Assembly (NCBI GenBank): GCA_017620205.1
Contig: JAFZQX010000031.1
Span: forward strand, 62,001 to 126,000
Length of the DNA: 64,000 nt
Direction of reading: 5' to 3'
Source: Clostridia bacterium
GTDB taxonomy: Bacteria; Bacillota; Clostridia; UMGS1883; UMGS1540
Part shown: positions 61,507 to 64,000 of the stretch, piece after piece
Layout of the letters: the number at the start of each line of letters is the position of its first letter
Numbering within the stretch: the stretch's first letter is position 1
Position numbers and translations under genes: made by a program
The notes under the pieces: model-generated
Told to the model about the DNA's origin: nothing
Seen by the model: the letters and a program-made list of their open reading frames with translations, nothing else
The model's database searches: none

Positions 61507-63305
61507 CAGTCAAGCTTTAAGACGGACATAAACGCTTCCTGAGGCACCTCAACAGAGCCTACCTGGCGCATACGCTTTTTACCTTCTTTTTGCTTTTCAA
61601 GAAGCTTTTTCTTTCTGGTTATATCGCCGCCGTAGCACTTTGCCAAAACGTCTTTGCGAAGGGCCTTAACCGTTTCCCTCGCGATTATCTTGCCGCCTAT
61701 AGCCGCCTGAATCGGAACTTCAAAGAGCTGGCGCGGAATTGCTTCTTTCAGTTTTTCCGCAATTCTTCTCGCTCTCGGATACGCTTTTGATTCGTGAACT
61801 ATAAAGCTCAGTGCGTCTACCATATCGCCGTTTAAGAGGATATCAAGCTTTACGAGCTTGCTTTCAACATATTCTTTCATTTCATAGTCAAAGGAAGCAT
61901 AGCCCTTTGTACGGGATTTTAGCGCGTCAAAAAAGTCATAGATGATTTCGTTTAAGGGCATATCGTAGTGAAGCGAGGCGCGTCCCTCGTCTATATACTG
62001 CATTCCCTTATAAACGCCGCGCCTGTCCTGACAAAGCTCCATAATGCTGCCGACAAATTCCGTAGGCACCATAATATCCGCCTCAACAAACGGCTCCTCC
62101 ATTTTTTCTATCTCGGAGGGGTGCGGCATATTGGTGGGGTTATCGATATAGACAACCTCGCCGCTTGTCTTTGTTATTTTATATATAACGCCGGGAGCTG
62201 TTGTAACAAGATCGAGATTATATTCTCTTTCAAGTCGCTCCTGGATAATTTCCATGTGTAAAAGCCCCAAAAAGCCGCATCTGAAACCAAAGCCTAAGGC
62301 AATAGATGTTTCGGGCTCAAAAGTTAAAGACGCGTCGTTTAACTTAAGCTTTTCGAGAGAATCGCGAAGGTCGCCGTATTTCGCGCCGTCCGCGGGGTAA
62401 ATACCGCAGTAAACCATCGGGTTTACCTTTTTATAACCGGGCAGAGGCTCGGGCGCGGGGTTATCTGCGCGCGTTACCGTGTCGCCGACGTTTATGTCCG
62501 AAACCGTCTTGATGCTCGCTGTTATATATCCTACCTCGCCTGCCGAAATGCTTTTTGAGGGAGTCATGCCGTTCGGGCTTAAATAGCCTACTTCAACTAC
62601 CTCAAACTGTTTATTTGTCGCCATAAATCTTATGGTGTCGCCCGCTTTTAAAGTGCCGTCCATAACGCGCACGTAAACTATGGCGCCCTTGTAGCTGTCA
62701 TAGTAAGAGTCAAATATAAGAGCTTTTAAAGGAGCGTCATCGTCGCCCGTGGGCGCGGGAACTTTGTCCGCTATAAGGTCTAAAACGGCTTCTATGTTTG
62801 TGCCCTGCTTTGCGCTGATTCTCGGCGCGTCTTCGGCTTCTATGCCTATGATATTTTCTATTTCGTTTATAACGACCTCCGGCCTTGCGGCCGGCAGGTC
62901 AATTTTATTTATAACAGGCAGAATTTCAAGGTCGTGGTCAAGCGCCAAGTAAGTATTTGCAAGAGTTTGCGCTTCTATGCCCTGCGCCGCGTCCACAACA
63001 AGCAGAGCGCCTTCGCAAGCCGCGAGAGAGCGCGAAACCTCATACCCGAAGTCAACGTGACCGGGCGTGTCTATAAGATTAAAGATATACTCTTTTCCGT
63101 CTCTTTTGTATATAAGTCTTACGGCGCGCGCTTTAATCGTAATGCCGCGCTCGCGCTCAAGCTCCATGTTGTCAAGCAATTGCTCTTCCATGTCCCTTTC
63201 GGCGATTGTGCCCGTAAGCTCTAAAAGCCTGTCGGCAAGTGTGGACTTGCCGTGGTCAATATGCGCTATTATACAAAAGTTTCTGATAAGTGACTTATCT
63301 GCCAT
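61506..63305 (-). CDS. lepA: LepA / elongation factor 4
   Basis: 599 residues. G domain [46 protein letters not shown]-like domains II, III and V; LepA-specific C-terminal domain ending [16 protein letters not shown] and [13 protein letters not shown]. Ribosomal GTPase involved in initiation and back-translocation. The ribosome binding site is the final AATGGAG of a structured leader at 63306-63485 that matches the leader of mnmE. First gene of lepA-hemW-recX-rimO-pgsA. Confidence 0.97.
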   Translation of the reverse strand: MADKSLIRNFCIIAHIDHGKSTLADRLLELTGTIAERDMEEQLLDNMELERERGITIKARAVRLIYKRDGKEYIFNLIDTPGHVDFGYEVSRSLAACEGALLVVDAAQGIEAQTLANTYLALDHDLEILPVINKIDLPAARPEVVINEIENIIGIEAEDAPRISAKQGTNIEAVLDLIADKVPAPTGDDDAPLKALIFDSYYDSYKGAIVYVRVMDGTLKAGDTIRFMATNKQFEVVEVGYLSPNGMTPSKSISAGEVGYITASIKTVSDINVGDTVTRADNPAPEPLPGYKKVNPMVYCGIYPADGAKYGDLRDSLEKLKLNDASLTFEPETSIALGFGFRCGFLGLLHMEIIQERLEREYNLDLVTTAPGVIYKITKTSGEVVYIDNPTNMPHPSEIEKMEEPFVEADIMVPTEFVGSIMELCQDRRGVYKGMQYIDEGRASLHYDMPLNEIIYDFFDALKSRTKGYASFDYEMKEYVESKLVKLDILLNGDMVDALSFIVHESKAYPRARRIAEKLKEAIPRQLFEVPIQAAIGGKIIARETVKALRKDVLAKCYGGDITRKKKLLEKQKEGKKRMRQVGSVEVPQEAFMSVLKLD

Positions 63306-63485
63306 CTAAAAATCTCCATTCCGCTCCGCGTCTGCACAAGCAGTAATTATGTTCTCTCTTTCATGCGGAGCAAGGAATGAAAGAGATTTTTGGCGCATGT
63401 GCGTTTCGGCGTCAGCCGAAAATTTCGCACGCGCATTAAGTTCCGCCGGAGGCATAGTTTGAAAGGTACTTTCAAGCTTTTCCTT
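63306..63485 (-). ncRNA. Structured 5' leader of lepA (copy 2 of a shared leader)
   Basis: The - strand carries, in order: hairpin TTGAAAG-TAC-CTTTCAA, CCTCCGGCGGAACTTAATG, two-tier stem GCGCGTGCG/CGCACATGCGC around TTCGGC/GCCGAA, hairpin TCTCTTTC/GAAAGAGA with loop ATTCCTTGCTCCGCAT, then GCGGAGCGGAATGGAG. That hairpin loop can pair with GCGGAGC and GGAAT next to the ribosome binding site (12 bp with a two-base bulge). It begins only a few bases after the kinase stop codon, so it may also be transcribed from upstream. Confidence 0.65.
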
Positions 63486-64000
63486 TCAGACCAAATTTTC
63501 GAGTTTAACCGAATTTACATATTTTGTAAGATCGTCAAAGGCGGGAATATCCGTGCCGTCTTTTTCTATTTTTGCCGCAGAAAACGAAGCGGCATATTTT
63601 ATGCACTCTTCAAAAGAAGCGCCGCGTGTTTTTCCGTATACAAAGCCCGCCAAGAAGCTGTCGCCCGCGCCTACGGTGCTTTTGACGGAAACGGGAAGCG
63701 GGCATACTCTGTAAACGCCGTCTTCCCCCGCGCACACTGCGCCCTCGCCTCCGAGGGAGAGCAAAACGTTTTTAATGCCTAAAGAAAAGAGCTTTTTCGC
63801 GGCTTTTGCCGCGTCGCTTACGGAGGTTATGGGTTCTCCGAGCAGCTCTTCGGCTTCTTTTTCGTTCGGCTTTATAATATCGGGCTTTTCCGCTATCGCA
63901 CATTTAAGTGCCGCGCCGCTTGTGTCTGCTGCAGATAAAGCTCCGCATGCTTTGCAAAGCTTTATTATTTTAGCGTAGGTATCATCACCTGCGCCCATAG
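63486..64000 (-). CDS. PfkB-family sugar kinase, probably 1-phosphofructokinase type (5' end cut by the window)
   Basis: The C-terminal 171 residues or so are present; the gene continues beyond the right edge. Visible: MGAGDDTYAKIIKLC (likely following a GSLP motif), PNEKEAEELLG, and the PfkB signature TVGAGDSFLAGFVYG with the catalytic Asp. Phosphorylates a sugar phosphate with ATP; the fructose-1-phosphate/tagatose-6-phosphate subgroup is suggested by the pattern, not proven. The ATG near 63998 is an internal methionine, not the start. The stop is followed within a few bases by the lepA leader. Confidence 0.85.
   Translation of the reverse strand, partial: MGAGDDTYAKIIKLCKACGALSAADTSGAALKCAIAEKPDIIKPNEKEAEELLGEPITSVSDAAKAAKKLFSLGIKNVLLSLGGEGAVCAGEDGVYRVCPLPVSVKSTVGAGDSFLAGFVYGKTRGASFEECIKYAASFSAAKIEKDGTDIPAFDDLTKYVNSVKLENLV

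Noticed and set aside
1-64000. tRNA, rRNA, insertion sequences and prophage genes
   Set aside because: Searched by eye for tRNA TPsiC-arm patterns, transposase and integrase motifs; none found. Short or divergent RNA genes could still be missed.

Overview
The window is a chromosome-origin region of a low-to-mid GC, endospore-forming, anaerobic Firmicute. It is most likely a member of the Clostridia close to the Oscillospiraceae/Ruminococcaceae; this placement is inferred from gene content, because there is no rRNA here. Sporulation is shown by Spo0A, a SpoIVB protease, a SipL-type SPOCS/LysM spore-coat protein and Jag next to YidC. Anaerobic life is suggested by rubrerythrin. A Gram-positive lineage is shown by PolC, WalRK with YycH/YycI, FabK, Noc and RemB.

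Layout. (1) 1-12.8 kb: mostly rightward genes: ymdB, typA, radC, an unknown gene coupled to a cysteine desulfurase, thiI, pncC/cinA, a ParC-type topoisomerase subunit without parE, and an NfeD-stomatin pair. Leftward pdaA and sipL lie among them. (2) 12.9-18.3 kb: leftward walR-walK-(secreted protein)-yycH-yycI. (3) 18.5-21.2 kb: a LysM exoprotein and a secreted beta-repeat protein, the latter bracketed by two arrays of small hairpins. (4) 21.4-35.3 kb, leftward: dnaA-dnaN-yaaA-recF-remB-gyrB-gyrA-ispG-polC. (5) 33.8-35.6 kb: the probable oriC, with DnaA boxes on both sides of dnaA and replication-oriented gene flow diverging from it. (6) 35.6-45 kb, rightward: rpmH-rnpA-yidD-yidC-jag, mnmE-mnmG-rsmG-noc and parA-parB, with parS sites. 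(7) 45-50 kb: a coiled-coil membrane protein, serS, spo0A, rubrerythrin and spoIVB. (8) 50.1-57.9 kb: a TetR regulator and a complete type II fatty-acid operon, fabH-acpP-fabK-fabD-fabG-fabF-fabZ-accD-accA. (9) 58.2-64 kb, leftward: part of a PfkB sugar kinase, then lepA-hemW-recX-rimO-pgsA.

Non-coding structure is unusually rich. A roughly 180-nt leader is shared by mnmE (37.8-37.97 kb) and lepA (63.3-63.49 kb), each copy ending in the gene's own ribosome binding site; one stem shows a compensatory base change. The tetR promoter and the fabH leader carry the same perfect 9-1-9 palindrome, so TetR probably controls itself and the fab operon. A WalR-type box lies upstream of the secreted gene inside the wal cluster. 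A repeat family begins directly after many stop codons and carries terminator hairpins. Two hairpin arrays with an exact 24-nt period flank a secreted-protein gene. Two identical 61-bp units lie between parS and parA.

No tRNA, rRNA, CRISPR array, transposase or phage gene was seen. All statements come from reading the sequence; nothing was checked against a database.
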